Source: Stomorhina lunata
Lineage: Eukaryota; Arthropoda; Insecta; Diptera; Rhiniidae
Reading direction: 5' to 3'
Length of the DNA stretch: 64,000 nt
Assembly (NCBI GenBank): GCA_933228675.1
Contig: OW121741.1
Location: 117,340,834 to 117,404,833 of the forward strand
Below the pieces are notes generated by a model. That model ran no database searches, had not been told where the DNA came from, and was given only the letters and a program-made list of their open reading frames with translations. A program made the position numbers and the translations under genes. Below are positions 22,433 through 34,094 of this stretch, one piece after another. Numbering within the stretch: position 1 is the first letter of the stretch; the number at the start of each line of letters is the position of its first letter.

Positions 22433-23239
22433 ACAAGTAAGAAAGTGCTATAGTCGGTCAAGCCCGACCATACGACACCCTTCACCACTAACGTAAAACG
22501 TGTTAATATTCCGGTATAAAGACAAATATTTCCTAAATTTTGGCATCATACAAACATTTTCTCAAAACTTATATATTTATGCTGCTTCCGTCATTTGGAC
22601 TTTTATGCAAGCTAGGGTCAAATGTGGACCGATTATCTCGAAATTTGGCAAATTAATTACAGTTGATACAAAACTATGAGTGCAAAAGATAATCTTGAAA
22701 TTCTCATTATCTTTAGATTTACGAGCGTTTTGGTGATTTTTGTCTCATTAAGTGCTTTTTTAAACAAGAGTTTGTATGGAAGCTATGGTCAAATGTGGAC
22801 CGATTTTAACGAAATTTGGTAAAGTGATTTAAGTTTGAATAAGCAGTATTTTTTTTAAATTTCATGAAAAAATATTTATATTTGTGACCGATATATCAAT
22901 TCCGGGACCTATGGGAGGTACCATAAATAATGGATAGATTTTGACGAATTTCAATAGCCATGGTCCGATTATATAAAAATGTTCTGTGCCAAATTTTATC
23001 AAATTATCTTTAGAATTGCGACCTGTAGTTTGATTACAAGATTTACATGGGGGTCCAACCAGCGAGCCAGCCGTCCAGCCAGCCAGACGGACGGACATCG
23101 CTAAATCGGCTCAGAAAGTGATTCTAAACCTATTGGTATACAAAAAGTAGACCCACCTTTTAAACAAATATTTCTAAGCGTTACATACATTAGCACAAAC
23201 TTATAATACCATTTCCACCTATGGTGGTGAAGAGTATAT
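22433..23239 (-). mobile_element. Helentron-like family 1, near full length (about 0.8 kb)
   Basis: On the minus strand: 5' subterminal ATACTCTTCACCAC with the CCACC/GGTGG hairpin (about 23215-23237), (GTCC)n-type tract (23075-23095), internal GACCGATT..CGAAATTTGG repeats, 3' subterminal GTGGTGAAGGGTGT, hairpin GTCGG-GCTTGA-CCGAC, and terminus CACTTTCTTACTTGT. It is inserted into the remnant of the 519-bp-type TIR element, whose two parts flank it (22390-22432 and 23240-23340). Confidence 0.8.
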
Positions 23240-23340
23240 AAAGTTTCTATAATGTATTGCACTAAGATCCCAATTTATTACAATTATTTCTTATTGTAAT
23301 AAATTGTTTTTGATAAAACCAAAAAAAAGTTGGTTGGGAA
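23240..23340 (+). repeat. Truncated arm of the 519-bp TIR element
   Basis: About 95 bp matches the left arm at 55832-55925: TGTATTGCACTAAGA, CCCAATTTATTACAATTAT, TTTTTGATAAAACCAAAAAA, then GTTGGTTGGGAAA. It ends at the start of more CTATAG-type repeats. It is the continuation of 22390-22432 across the Helentron-like insertion. Confidence 0.75.
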
Positions 23341-23481
23341 AAAAATTTTTCTGTAGAAAAATGTTCAATAGAAAAGTTTTATTCTGATAAATTTTAAATG
23401 AAAAAATTATGTACAGAAAAATTTTGATTACAATATTATTTGTCCATGAGTAAATTTTTAAATTTAAAATTTTTCATATAT
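23341..23481. repeat. Decayed CTATAG/TGTAG-type repeat
   Basis: Several degenerate units (TTTTTCTGTAGAAAAATGTT, then TTATGTACAGAAAAATTTTG) lie between the TIR fragment and the next Helentron-like copy. Confidence 0.5.
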
Positions 23482-24200
23482 AAATATTTGTCTTAGACCC
23501 ACCTTTTAGTATACCAATAGGCTAAGAATCTCTTTCGGAGTCGATTTAGCGATGTCCGTCCATCCGTCCATCTGGCTGGCTGGACACCCATGTAGACCTT
23601 GTAATCCAACTACAGGTCGTAATTCTAAAGATCATTTGATGAAATTTATCACAGATCATTTTTTTAACAATGGGACCATGGCTGTTGAAATTCGTCAAAA
23701 TCGGTCAATTATTTATGGTACCTCCCATAGGTCCCACTTCCCGGAATTGATATATTGGCCACAAATATTAATATTTTTCATGAAATTTAAAACAAATACT
23801 GCTTATGTAAACTTAAATCACTGTACCAAATTATGTTGAAATCGGTCCATATTTGATAATAGCTCCCATACAAACTCTTCTGTCAAAACTCACTAAATGA
23901 GACAAATATCACTAAAACGCTCGCAAATCTGACGATAATGCAAAATTTAAGTTAATTTTTTGCACAAATAATTTTTGTAACAACTATTTCGAGATAATCG
24001 GTCTACATTTGACCCTAGCTCTCATATATGTCCAAATGACGAAAACAGCTTAATTATATAAGTTTTGAGAAAATATTTGCATTATGGCAAAATTTTGCAA
24101 AAATTTGTCTTTATACAGGAAAAAGAACACCTTTGACCTTAGTGGTGAAGGGTATCGTATGGTCGGTCTTGACCGACTATATCACTTTCTTGCTTGTTTT
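23482..24200 (+). mobile_element. Helentron-like family 1, 5' truncated
   Basis: Starts inside the 5' block (ATATTTGTCTTAGACCCACC), passes the GTCCGTCC-type tract (about 23551-23570) and internal ATCGGTCCATATTTG..AGCTCCCATA repeats, and ends with GTGGTGAAGGGTAT, the hairpin GTCGGTCTTGACCGAC and CTTTCTTGCTTGTTTT. It is in the opposite orientation to the copy at 22433-23239. Confidence 0.8.
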
Positions 24201-24311
24201 ATAAAGAGGTGTTATTTTTAATGATATGTATATAAATGACTTACATATGTATTGAGCATTTGGTACATATTTTTTGATTTTCACTCCAAAAATTGTTTGA
24301 TTTATTTCGTT

Positions 24312-24536
24312 CATACCCGGGTATGTCGGTTGTATGGTAAAGGAGTAAATCTCAAAAACTGCTCGTAGATTTTTTTCAAAAAAATGAAATAAATAAATTA
24401 TTTTTTTAAACATTGAAAAACTAAATTTTAGGAGCTTATTTAAAATTTCAAGTCGATAGCTCATTCGGTGACCAATCAATATCAAATTGAAAATGAAAAA
24501 CATACCCGGGTAGGTGGTTGTAGACATAAGGGTTAA
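24312..24536 (+). mobile_element. piggyBac-like terminus with palindromic subterminal repeats
   Basis: CATACCCGGGTATG (perfect palindrome, 24312-24325) followed by TCGGTTGTA, and a second CATACCCGGGTAGGTGGTTG at 24501-24520, form a direct repeat. The right end is ACATAAGGG followed by TTAA (24533-24536). The palindrome-spacer-AAGGG-TTAA order matches 1217-1254 and 7295-7331. The left terminus was not identified. Confidence 0.4.
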
Positions 24537-24835
24537 TTTACCAACTTTTTTTTGGTTTCAAACCGGCGCCCAGCGTTTAAATTATTTTTAGAATTAACTA
24601 TTCGAACTTAATTAAAATAAAAATAAGGTATAATCATGCTTGAGTTCGTAATTTTATTCAAATTATTAATTTAATAATTTGAAAGCAATATTTGTGGAGA
24701 AGAAATTAAAAAATTGCGGTTTCTGTCCCGCCATCACTAGTACTCTAAATATCTAACCATATACAAAAAAAAATCTTGAAAAAAAGTATGTTAACGAAAG
24801 GGAAATTCAAAATTTTAAGGAAGTATGAGCTAGTG

Positions 24836-25059
24836 AACCGCCGTAGTATAGCAGGTTAGTCATCCGCCTAGCATACCAGAGGTCCCGAACTAGATCTCTG
24901 GCCAGACACACCCAAAAGTAAATTTTCAAAAAAAAGCGGTTCATCTCATAACATAGGTAGCCACTGGTTACTGACTATTAGGCTATATAAAACTTCTTTA
25001 ACTAATGCAATTCGGAGCCGGAGTTAAGACGTAGATCTTTCAATGAGTCTGAAAATAGA

Positions 25060-25061
<2 letters not shown>
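24836..25061 (+). mobile_element. tRNA-derived SINE, copy 1
   Basis: Head: GTAGTATAGCAGGTTAGTC (A-box-like), CCGCCTAGCAT (anticodon-loop-like, AGC), and a decayed B box (CGAACTAGATCTC). Body: GCGGTTCATCTCATAAC, TAGCCACTGGTTA, TTAGGCTATATAAAACTTCT, TAACTAATGCA, CGGAGCCGGAGTTA, then CAATGAGTCT. The body matches the minus-strand copy at 47180-47450 block by block. SINEs of this type are transcribed by Pol III from the tRNA-like promoter and moved by a partner LINE. It ends in a long (TA)n tract. Confidence 0.75.

Positions 25062-25141
<80 letters not shown>
25062..25141. repeat. (TA)n microsatellite, SINE tail
   Basis: An almost pure AT dinucleotide run of about 80 bp directly at the 3' end of the SINE. 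The homologous copy at 47145-47178 also ends in (TA)n. Confidence 0.9.
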
Positions 25142-25143
<2 letters not shown>

Positions 25144-26274
25144 GAAAGAATGTATTCTAAATTTCATTGAAATTGGAAATTTTGTATTTCAGTACGTTTT
25201 CAAAAATTTTTAATTTCACTCTTTGACAATTTAGAATTTTATATAACTTATTTTCTATTATTACCAAAAAGTGCTACTGGCTTACCACAACAACACATGT
25301 AAACTACAAGTAAAGAACATTTTTACCATTAAGATCAGTACACTCCCTGCAGTTTAATAAGATGCCTTCTTCACAGAAATATAAAAATTAAGATGTGTAG
25401 AAAAATTTGTGATTACATAGTAAGTACCTTAAGAGTAGCAGTTTTCGAGTTCTGCTGGGTAATTAATATTAATATTTACAGAAGACTCAAAACACATGTA
25501 TTTGGTTTTACATGTAAAAGTTTATATTTAAATGTCACACACATAACAGATATAAAATGAATAATATAAATTTAAAGTCTTAAGAAGCCAAAAATTTAAT
25601 TCTCCAGCACTTGTATAAGGCTAATTCTATACATTTTAATGATTATAATGTAGAACAAAGATTATAGGGAACATAATTTTTTTTGTGAAAATAATAATAA
25701 ATAAAATTTTTAGTGAAAGAAAAAAGCAATTTTTCTATTAAAATAAATCTAAAAAATTCTAAAATGGTTAACAAAATTCCAGACTTCAACTTAAAATCTT
25801 TTTCTTTCAAATTAGTCCAACATATTTCAGGTTCTACTGTTTTTTCTCCAGGAATAACATTAATTTATGCTTTCGGTCTTGTCTACAATTCAAATTATAT
25901 TTGTTTTATTTGACAGAAGAACTGGACACTTTTCTTTAAATATTAACATTCTCTTAGAGATAAGTTCCGACACTTTTTAGTTTAAATTCATATTAAAATG
26001 ACATTTTTGTTTAAATTAAATGTTATTAGTAGTTGTTAAACAAACCTCAAGTGTTACTAAATAACCATAAGATAATCATGGTCTTACAGGCTCATCAAAT
26101 TGTAAAATGTTAAGGAAATTTTTGTGTTATTTAAGATATCTAAAAGAATTTCTTAAGACACAAATAAATTAAATTATGTTAAATTTTATTGTTAAATTGG
26201 GAAATGGATTTGATAAATGATTAAGACAAAGAAAAAATTTTAAGAAAAAAAAAGGTAAATCGATTAGAGTAAAC
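25142..26274. other. Non-coding AT-rich sequence
   Basis: No element or gene recognised. A short frame (25713-25913) lacks domains. The segment TTCTGCTGGGTAATTAA at about 25453-25468 resembles the right terminus of the TIR element at 4771-4785, but no partner end was confirmed. Confidence 0.5.
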
Positions 26275-27090
26275 TTAAGCCGTCCACTATAGCAATTTCC
26301 AGATGTCGACTATAGTCAACTCAAAACATCGACTACAGTAAATTTTAGATGTCGACTATAGTTAGCTCTGTATTAGTTGTTGACTATAGTCAATATAATT
26401 TAATCATAGAATGTACTCAACTATTTTTTAGTTGTCGACTATAGTCAGCCCATCTTTAGTTGTCGGATATAGGCTGTTCTCTAGTCGTCGACTATAGGCA
26501 ACTCTAATCTAGTCGTGGATTATAGACAACTCTACTCTTTCATATTCACCGGCTATAGTCTTGCAGACTAGCCAATCTAACTCTAATCGCCAGCTCTAGT
26601 CAACTTTTCTCTTGTTGTCGACTATAGCCAACTATTCTCTAGTCGCCGTCTAAAGCCAACTCTTCTCTCGTCGTCGACTATAGTTAACTCTTTTCTAGTC
26701 GTCGATTATAGTCAACTCTTCTCTAGTCGTCGACTATAGCAACTCTTCTCTAGTCGTCGATTATAGTCAACTCTTCTCTAGTCGTTGACTTCAGTCAACT
26801 TTTCTCTAGTCGTCGACTATGGTCAACTCATCTCTACTCGTCAGCTGTTATCAACTCTAGTCTAATCTTCGACTGAATTCAACTTTTCTGTAGTCGTTGA
26901 CTGTAGTAAATTCTTCCCTAGTCGTTGACTATAGTCAAATCTACTCGAATGGTTGCATTAAGTCTAATGTACTCTAGTCGTCTACTAAAGTCAACTTTTT
27001 TTAAGTCATCGAATATCGTTCGATTCAATACTCGACGACTACTGTTACCTACAATACTCTTATCATTATAGGCTATAGTCAACTACTCTA
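26275..27090. repeat. GACTATAGTC minisatellite, array 1 (diverged)
   Basis: Units of about 28-31 bp read roughly CTAGTCGTCGACTATAGTCA followed by ACTCTTCT. GACTATAGTC is a perfect 10-bp palindrome and overlaps the GTCGAC palindrome. Divergence is high and spacing irregular, most uniform at 26660-26830. Composition (CpG and GTC rich) stands out from the AT-rich surroundings. Confidence 0.9.
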
Positions 27091-28443
27091 ACCAATTTCT
27101 TTTATTCCTTATTTTTATCTTTGTTGAATATGTTAAAGGATTTCAAGAGCTTTTTGTTAGACCTTATACCAAAAAATAAAAAATAAAAAATGCTTTTTGT
27201 ATTTTATAAATATTTATAACCAAAAATCTATAAAAATAACTATTGAACATAAATGAATATTAATAAATTGCAAAGCAAAAACCATAACTCACTCATATCT
27301 TTGTCGCCAGTATCGAAAGCTCCCATGTTTTTATGATGACACATTCGAGTTGATAATGACTCTGATGATGACTATTAAATTTAATTTCAATATTCTCAAG
27401 TTGAAGCAATTTATTCAAAGTGTTTTTTTAAAACTCTCATCTTTTATGGCTTTGAATAATATTTGCGAATATTTTTTGGTCTTGAAAAAAAAATGCATTG
27501 ACACTTGTTGTAGATAAAGCTTGAGAGTTGGTGTTTGCATTAAATCAATTTTATGAAGTGTTAAACAAACAAATATAAAAAAATTTACATTCAAATATCA
27601 ATTAGTAGAGTTTATTATGAGAAGGATATGATGTGGGAAGTAAAATACAATGAACTTGGCATAAATATATAGAAATTTATGATAAGTGAGGGAAATGTTG
27701 TATAAAAAACTATAAGGCAAAAGTTTTAAAGCTTTTATTGAAAATTCTATAAAATTAAGATGAAATACTGAAGTTTACAATAAATATTTGTTAGATTAAA
27801 TAAATTTATTTGAACAACTATTTATTACCTTATCATAAACATGAATTTGCAAATCTCTACATTACGTGTAATTGATATCAATTCTTGTATAATTCAATAT
27901 CACTCATACGCTGGTATTAATAACAAGTTTAATGCATGTTATTTAGTTTTTTTTAATATTTCATATTAAATTGAATTTTCTTTTAATTTTTAGACAAATA
28001 TTGACAACCTTAAATATATTCTATTTTACATTTTCTTATTATTTTCATATGAAGTAAAAATAAATTTAAGATATACAAAATTTTCATCAATTCCAATCTC
28101 TATATAAATCCTTACATATGAACTCTAGATTCCTATTATATACATTTTTAAACAAATTGTAAACTAAATTAAGAATATCATAGATTTGTTTGTATATATA
28201 TTTTTCTTTTTTTTCTTTTTAAATATTTAAAGGATAACGAATCCTTATTAAGGATGTTTGTGTTTTAAAAATATACAACAAAATTTAAATATTAAAAAAA
28301 AAATATATTTTTTTCTTCATAGTCTTTAACACATGCATAAGCACAAATACTTATTGTTACACATATGAAAATATATTCACTTATAGTTAGCATGTGTCGC
28401 AAAATAGGATATATGTCTTTTAATACAAAAATATTTTTTTTTT
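27091..28443. other. Non-coding AT-rich spacer between the two GACTATAGTC arrays
   Basis: Plain A/T-rich sequence with long T runs (28200-28320, 28430-28445). No gene, RNA or mobile element recognised. Confidence 0.5.
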
Positions 28444-29835
28444 TTCGACTATTTCGACCATACTTAACTCTGGCCGTTGACTGTAGTTAACCCCACTCTG
28501 ATCTTCGATTGTAGTCAATTTTACTCTAGATGTCGACCATAGTCAATCCCGCTCTAGTTGTCAGTTAAAATCATCTCTTCTCTAGTCGTCGACTATAGTC
28601 GACTAGAGTCGCCAGCTATTGTCGTCGACTATAGTCTACTCTAGTTGTCGACTGTAGTCTACTCTAGTCGTCGCCTATTAGTCTTCTCTAGTCGTCGACT
28701 ATAGTGTACTCTAGCCGTCGACTATAGTCTGATCTAGTCCTCGATTATAGTCTACTCTTCTCTAGTCGTCGACTATAGTCTACTCTATTCGTCGACTATA
28801 GTCTACTCTAGCCGTCGACTATAGTCTACTCTAGTCGTCGCCTAGTAGTCTTCTCTAGTCGTCGACTATAGTCTACTCTAGTCATCAGCTATAGTCTACT
28901 CTAGTCGCGGACTATAGTCTGCTTTAGTCGTCGACTATAGTCTACTCTAGTCGTCGACTATAGTCTACTCTAGTCGTCGACCATCGTCTTCTCTAGTCGC
29001 CGATTATAATCTAATCTTCTCTAGTCGTCGTATACAGTCCACCTTTGTCATCGACTATAGGCATCTCTACTCTAGTCATTGACTTTAATCAACTCTGCTC
29101 TGGTCGTCAACTATAGTCAACTTTACTCTAGAGGTTGACTGTAGTCAACTCTTAACTAAAGCTTACTCTTCTCTAGTCGTCGACTGTGGTCAACTCTGCT
29201 CTAGTCGTCGTCTAAAGATAACCATGCTGTAGTCGTCGACTATAGCCATTTTTACTCTAATCGGCGGCTATAGTCAAATCTAATCGTGGACTATAATAAA
29301 CTCTACTCTATTTGTCGAATATAGTCAACTTTACTACAGCCGTTGACTATAGCCAAATCTGCTCAAGACGTCGGATAAAGGCAACTCTACTCTAGCAGTC
29401 GACTGCAGTTAACTCTAGTAAAGTCGTCGACTATATTCAAATCTACTCTAGTCGTCAACTGTAGTGAACTCTACTCTAGACGTTGACTAAAGTGAACTCT
29501 ACACCAGCGGGTGGCTGTAGTCAAATCTAGTTGATAACTATGGTCATCTCTACTCTAGTCATCGACTAAAGTCTACTTTGTTGTGGTCTTCGACTATAGT
29601 CAACCTTACTCCAGTCGTTGATTATAGTCAACTCTGCTCTAGTCGTCGACTATAGTCAACTCTACTCAAGACGTCAACTTTAGTCAACTTTTTGCTTTTC
29701 GTCAACTACATTCAACTCTACTCTAGTCGTGGACTATTGCCAACTCTACTCTACTCGTCGACCATGGTCAACTCTACTCTACTCTTCGACTATGGTCAAC
29801 TCTACTCTAGCCAACGACTACAGTCATTTTTACTC
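28444..29835. repeat. GACTATAGTC minisatellite, array 2
   Basis: Two unit lengths: 23 bp (GTCGTCGACTATAGTCTACT then CTA), most regular at 28780-28985, and about 28 bp (with ACTCTACT added) from 29080 on. The 5-bp difference is a duplicated CTACT/ACTCT segment. The flank 29800-29870 decays into CTCTATAGTACTCTATAGTA. Confidence 0.92.
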
Positions 29836-31566
29836 TATAGTACTCTATAGTATAGTATCAGTACATTATATAATAAAATTCGCTGACTAAGGTATCTGCT
29901 CAATCCTAGTTTTCGGTAGTCATCTTTACCCTAGTCATTAAGTAGTTGAATTAGTCATCCCCCATCTAGTCCACTACTATATACGGCAAGTCTCCAGATC
30001 TATTTTTATGTTGCTTAAAGTCGCTTAGTTGAATATGTCGTTACAGCGACGATATATGAATATATATCCATCTTACACTTATATATATGTATAGACATAT
30101 ATATGTATACATATACATATATGTGTATACACATATTCTAGAATTAAAACCAAACACGTTTAGAACATGAAGAATAGCCCAAAGTGTTATTTTAGTATTT
30201 AAGGATTACAAAATTTTTACATTTGTAATAATATTACAAGAAAATAAACACAAGCAAAGAAACATACATATAAAACTGAAAAATATAAATGTGTAAATAA
30301 AAAAAGTTTTATATTCATATGTACATAAATACATGTATGGATATGTAAGTAAAACTTCACATGTTCTGTTGTATAAATACAAGTTACATATTAACACATG
30401 TATGATTTTAAAATTTAATACATAATTTAAGCCATTTCTTTCTGAGGATATATGAACTATTAGCAGAACTCGCTTTTTAGTAATGATTCAAATTACTACA
30501 TTAGAAGGATAATTGGTTTTGAAAAGTCCAAATAAAAATTAAAGCATTTTCTGATTTGAATTACATTTTTCAAACTGGTTCAAACTTTTCTGGTTGACCA
30601 AGTTTGAACACCTCTTTATTAGTATTTTTCTAACAAAACTACCCTAATGTCTAATAACTCTATTCTATAGTGTAAAAATATCTATCTTTATGTAGTTGGT
30701 TTCCTTTAATTTAAACAAATATACAGCAAAAAAAAACAAATAAGAATTTATAAATGTTGTTTTTCTTCTAAAGCCAGGAACAGGAAACGGATGTAACATG
30801 TTTTTCTCTTACAATTTATTTCATTTTATAGTTTTTTTTTTGTTTCTGTAGCTTTAACTTTTTGTTCATTCTTCATTTTGTTGCTTTAAAGTAATTTCTT
30901 AGAATTTTACTTTATATTTTGTAGTATTTTTTTTTTTTGGTTTGTTTTAATATCGTATGAGTTGGCATTAAAACTGATAACAAGTGTAAAGAGTTTTTAA
31001 AGTTAGAAAATATACAAATAAAATGAAATAAAATAAACGAATACATAAATTTTTTAAAAGATATAACTAAGGAACTGAATGTAATTAAGGCTTAACAAAC
31101 ATATACTGTGTACATATATTTAGGATTTTAAGATTCATATTTGCATTAATTTAAATTCCTATAAAAATATTATTATTTGTATAAATGAAAGAAGATTATT
31201 TGTATTCAAAATTATTTTTTTGTTAGTTTTATTTAAAAAGAAACCAAAGAATGAGTTTAATAAAAATATTTAAGAAATTAGATTTTAGGATAAAAAATAG
31301 ATTTTAAAATAATTTTTTATTAAACAAAAATTTTTTAAAAAGATTATAAATATAGAAGATTTTTTTTAAGAAAATTTTTTAAAATTCACATTTTTTATTA
31401 AAAATTGTAACAAAAAAAATTTGGAATATGAGAATTTTTTAAAAATATCTTTCAATATTTAAGACTTTTAGAGAAAATTTTAGATATATACATTTTTTTG
31501 TTTATTAAATATTCGTAATATTATTGCAATGAAAAATTTACAATACAAAATTTTTAAAAAGAAATA
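29836..31566. other. Non-coding AT-rich sequence with (TATA/TGTA) simple repeats
   Basis: 30065-30135 is a TATATATG/CATATATA self-complementary simple repeat. A short minus frame (30206-30397) has only low-complexity aromatic-rich sequence. Nothing else recognised. Confidence 0.5.
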
Positions 31567-31570
31567 TTAT

Positions 31571-32163
31571 TGTTACGTTTATCCTTTAAAAACGTGAAAG
31601 GAATTCTTTTTGCAAACAAACGAATTAAAACACTTTTACAAAGTTATAGTTTTGTTAACTTTTAAGTAAGTTCACTTAAGACACAAATCACAAACACTGT
31701 AAACAAACTTGTAACTTTACAAGTACTTTTAGTCTCACTGTTCTCTAATACGCGTCTGAATTAAAACTCTGACACGATATCAGTTCGTCAGCCTTTTATA
31801 GTAGAGAAGAGGGTTTCTAGCATTTTCTGCAGATGTACATAAACTGTCGTCGATTACACTAACAATGCGGCTTACGAATGTTCATGCATGTTCCAATATA
31901 TTCTCTCATGATCAAGAACACACTCATACATACGCTGCTCAAAACGGTTATCTAAAGTAAACAGCGGCAGAGAGAGATAACGTAGATAAAGAGAAAAATG
32001 TTGCTCTACTCTTGCAGCAAAACATTAAGAGAAAAATGTTGTTATGCTTATAGACACAAACAGAACAATAACTACATCAACAGAAACATTCTAAAAAACT
32101 AAGGGAAGAATTATAAGTAGTGAACTTATCACAATGGGGCGGATAACATAAAAGTTCGTGATA
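31571..32163 (-). mobile_element. Solo LTR (Ty3/gypsy-type) with perfect 4-bp target duplication
   Basis: On the minus strand it begins TATCACGA (family TGTCACGA) and ends CGTAACA. The flanks are TTAT at 31567-31570 and TTAT at 32164-32167. It matches the plus-strand LTR at 49283-49850 over its length, including TATAAAAGGCTGACGAAC (TATA box, minus, 31792-31800) and the CCTTTAAAAACGTG end. No internal retroviral region adjoins it, so it is a solo LTR left by recombination. 593 bp. Confidence 0.85.
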
Positions 32164-32220
32164 TTATATAGAAAATCTTCAATTTAAAATTTTTAGTCTC
32201 AAGCTGTGCTGGCAAAAAGT

Positions 32221-33410
32221 AACAAGTAAGAGTGCTATATCTGGCTATGCGAAATCTTATATACCCACCATCAAATTGTGTTAATTTTAGAAACATATCT
32301 CACATATGGACCAGATTTTATCAAAATTATGCAACTTGGTATTGTTTGTAAAAGTGGTTTCCCTTGTATTTACTTTGTACAAAATTTGATCTCATAACCA
32401 GGCATAATTTCACATTATAAGCTATTAAATAATTTTCATTGTGCTCAATAGTTAGACCAAAGACAGTAATACTATAGGTCCATATATTTTCTTAGGAGTT
32501 CCTAATGCATCCACCGTATATAAAGTCTGGACTAAACATTAATTGAAAGCTATCTAATTTCGTAGGTCCAATCCTAATATACTTAATGTATCTCCAAATC
32601 TTTTTGATTGTAGATATAAAAAGCTATAGTCAAATATGTACCAATTTCATTAAAATTTGATATTCTGCCCAATAGTTGCATAAAATTTCTCTGATCTTAT
32701 TTAAGTTGTCATATCTTTTACAATTGAATTTAATTTATCAGCACTAGTGTGATTTCTGGGGTGGAGTTATATGAGAGCTCTAACTGAATATGAACCGGCT
32801 TCGCCCTTCTATTATCCTTGACTCCCAGTGGAGCATAGGGCCTCACAGCTTCTTTCTAGCTTTTTGAGTAAAGGCGCTTAAGGGCATTCATTTGACGGAC
32901 AGACGAACAAAAACCCCCCCTTGTTTTTGTATTTTGTGTTTTCGTAGGTTTTTTTGTACAAAAGCATTTGGCCAAATGGTGACCGATTGTGACAAAATTT
33001 TGCACACTGGCTACCATTGACATAAAACTACCATGTACAGTATATATATGTATATAACTAGTATAGTTTAACATTTTTTCGCATTTAAGTATATTTTAGG
33101 TATAATTTAGGCTGTTATATGGCCATGTTAAACTTCTCAGTGCTTAGTTTTATCATCATATCTATTATAATGTGTCACTAATAAGCAAACAAGCAATTTC
33201 GATAATAAAATTTTCCACGAAATGAAGAATGTTTTATCGTACCGACAACAGACAGACAGATAGATGGACATTGCTTAGTCATCTTAGAATTTCATGTCGA
33301 TTCAAAGTACACATGAATTTTGGTTTTTAAGCCAATATTAAGGAAATTACAAACGGAATGACAATCTCAATATATCCCCCTAAGCCATTCCTTTTGATGG
33401 CGGATATAAA
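32221..33410 (-). mobile_element. Helentron-like family 2, near full length (about 1.2 kb)
   Basis: On the minus strand: 5' end ATATCCGCCATCAAAAGGAA, GAGATTGTCATTCCGTTT, a short GTCTGTCTGT tract (about 33243-33256), the ACCGATT/GGCCAAATGG internal repeats, and a 3' end TTTGATGGTGGGTATATAAG, then CGCATAGCCAGATATAGCAC and TCTTACTTGTT. 5' and 3' ends share an inverted subterminal motif (ATAYCCRCCATCAAA), as Helentrons do. A 40-bp segment shared with 47095-47134 lies inside. Confidence 0.7.
32806..32845. repeat. 40-bp segment shared with 47095-47134
   Basis: Both copies read CTTCTRTTATCCTTGACTCC followed by CAGTGGAGCATRGGGCCTCA, with two differences. Its flanks are unrelated at the two sites. 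Origin not recognised; its composition suggests an exonic or coding-element fragment. Confidence 0.7.
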
Positions 33411-33472
33411 CATGATCTTAAAGATCAAAATCTAAAAAAAACAGAAAGAAAAAAGCAAAAATTATGTATGCA

Positions 33473-34094
33473 AAATATGTGGAGCGATTATCCAAAAATT
33501 TGGTTAGTTGATTACAGTCATTACAAAAATTATGTATGCAAAAAATTGACTTAAAATTCTCATTGTCTTCGGATTTAGGAGCGGTTTAGTGAATTTTGTC
33601 TCATTTAGTGCGTTTTGATAAAAGAGTTTGTATGGGAGCTATGGTCAACTGTGGACCGATTTCAACAAAATTTGGTACAGTAATTTAAGTTTAAGCAGTA
33701 TTTGTTTGAAATTTTTATGAAAAAATATTGATTTTTGTGGCCAATATATCAATTCCGGGACCTATGGGAGGTACCATAAATAATAGACCGATTTCGACGA
33801 ATTTCAATAGCCATGGTCACATTATCAAAAAAAAAAAAAATGATCTGTGCCAAATTTCATCAAATTATCTTTAGAATTGTGACCTGTTGTTTGATTACAA
33901 GGTTTACATGGGGGTCCACCCAGCCAGCCGTCCAGCCAGCCAGACGGACGGACGGACATCGCTAAATCGACTCAAAAAGTGATTCTAAGCCCATTAGTAT
34001 ACTAAAATATGGGTCTAAGACAAATATTTGTATGCGTTACATACATCAGCACAAACTTATAATACCCTTTCCACCTATGGTGGTGAAGGGTATA
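33473..34094 (-). mobile_element. Helentron-like family 1, 3' truncated
   Basis: On the minus strand: ATACCCTTCACCACCATAGG, the GCGTTACATACATCAGCACA block (as its complement), GTCCGTCCGTCC (33942-33957), CTGGCTGGCTGGAC, and internal GACCGATT/AAATTTGGTACAGT repeats. It stops before the terminal GTCGG/CCGAC hairpin present in the full copies. Confidence 0.8.

Noticed and set aside
25440..25470. Possible second copy of the TA-flanked TIR element, from TTCTGCTGGGTA
   Set aside because: Only about 12 bases match one terminus and no opposite terminus was found.
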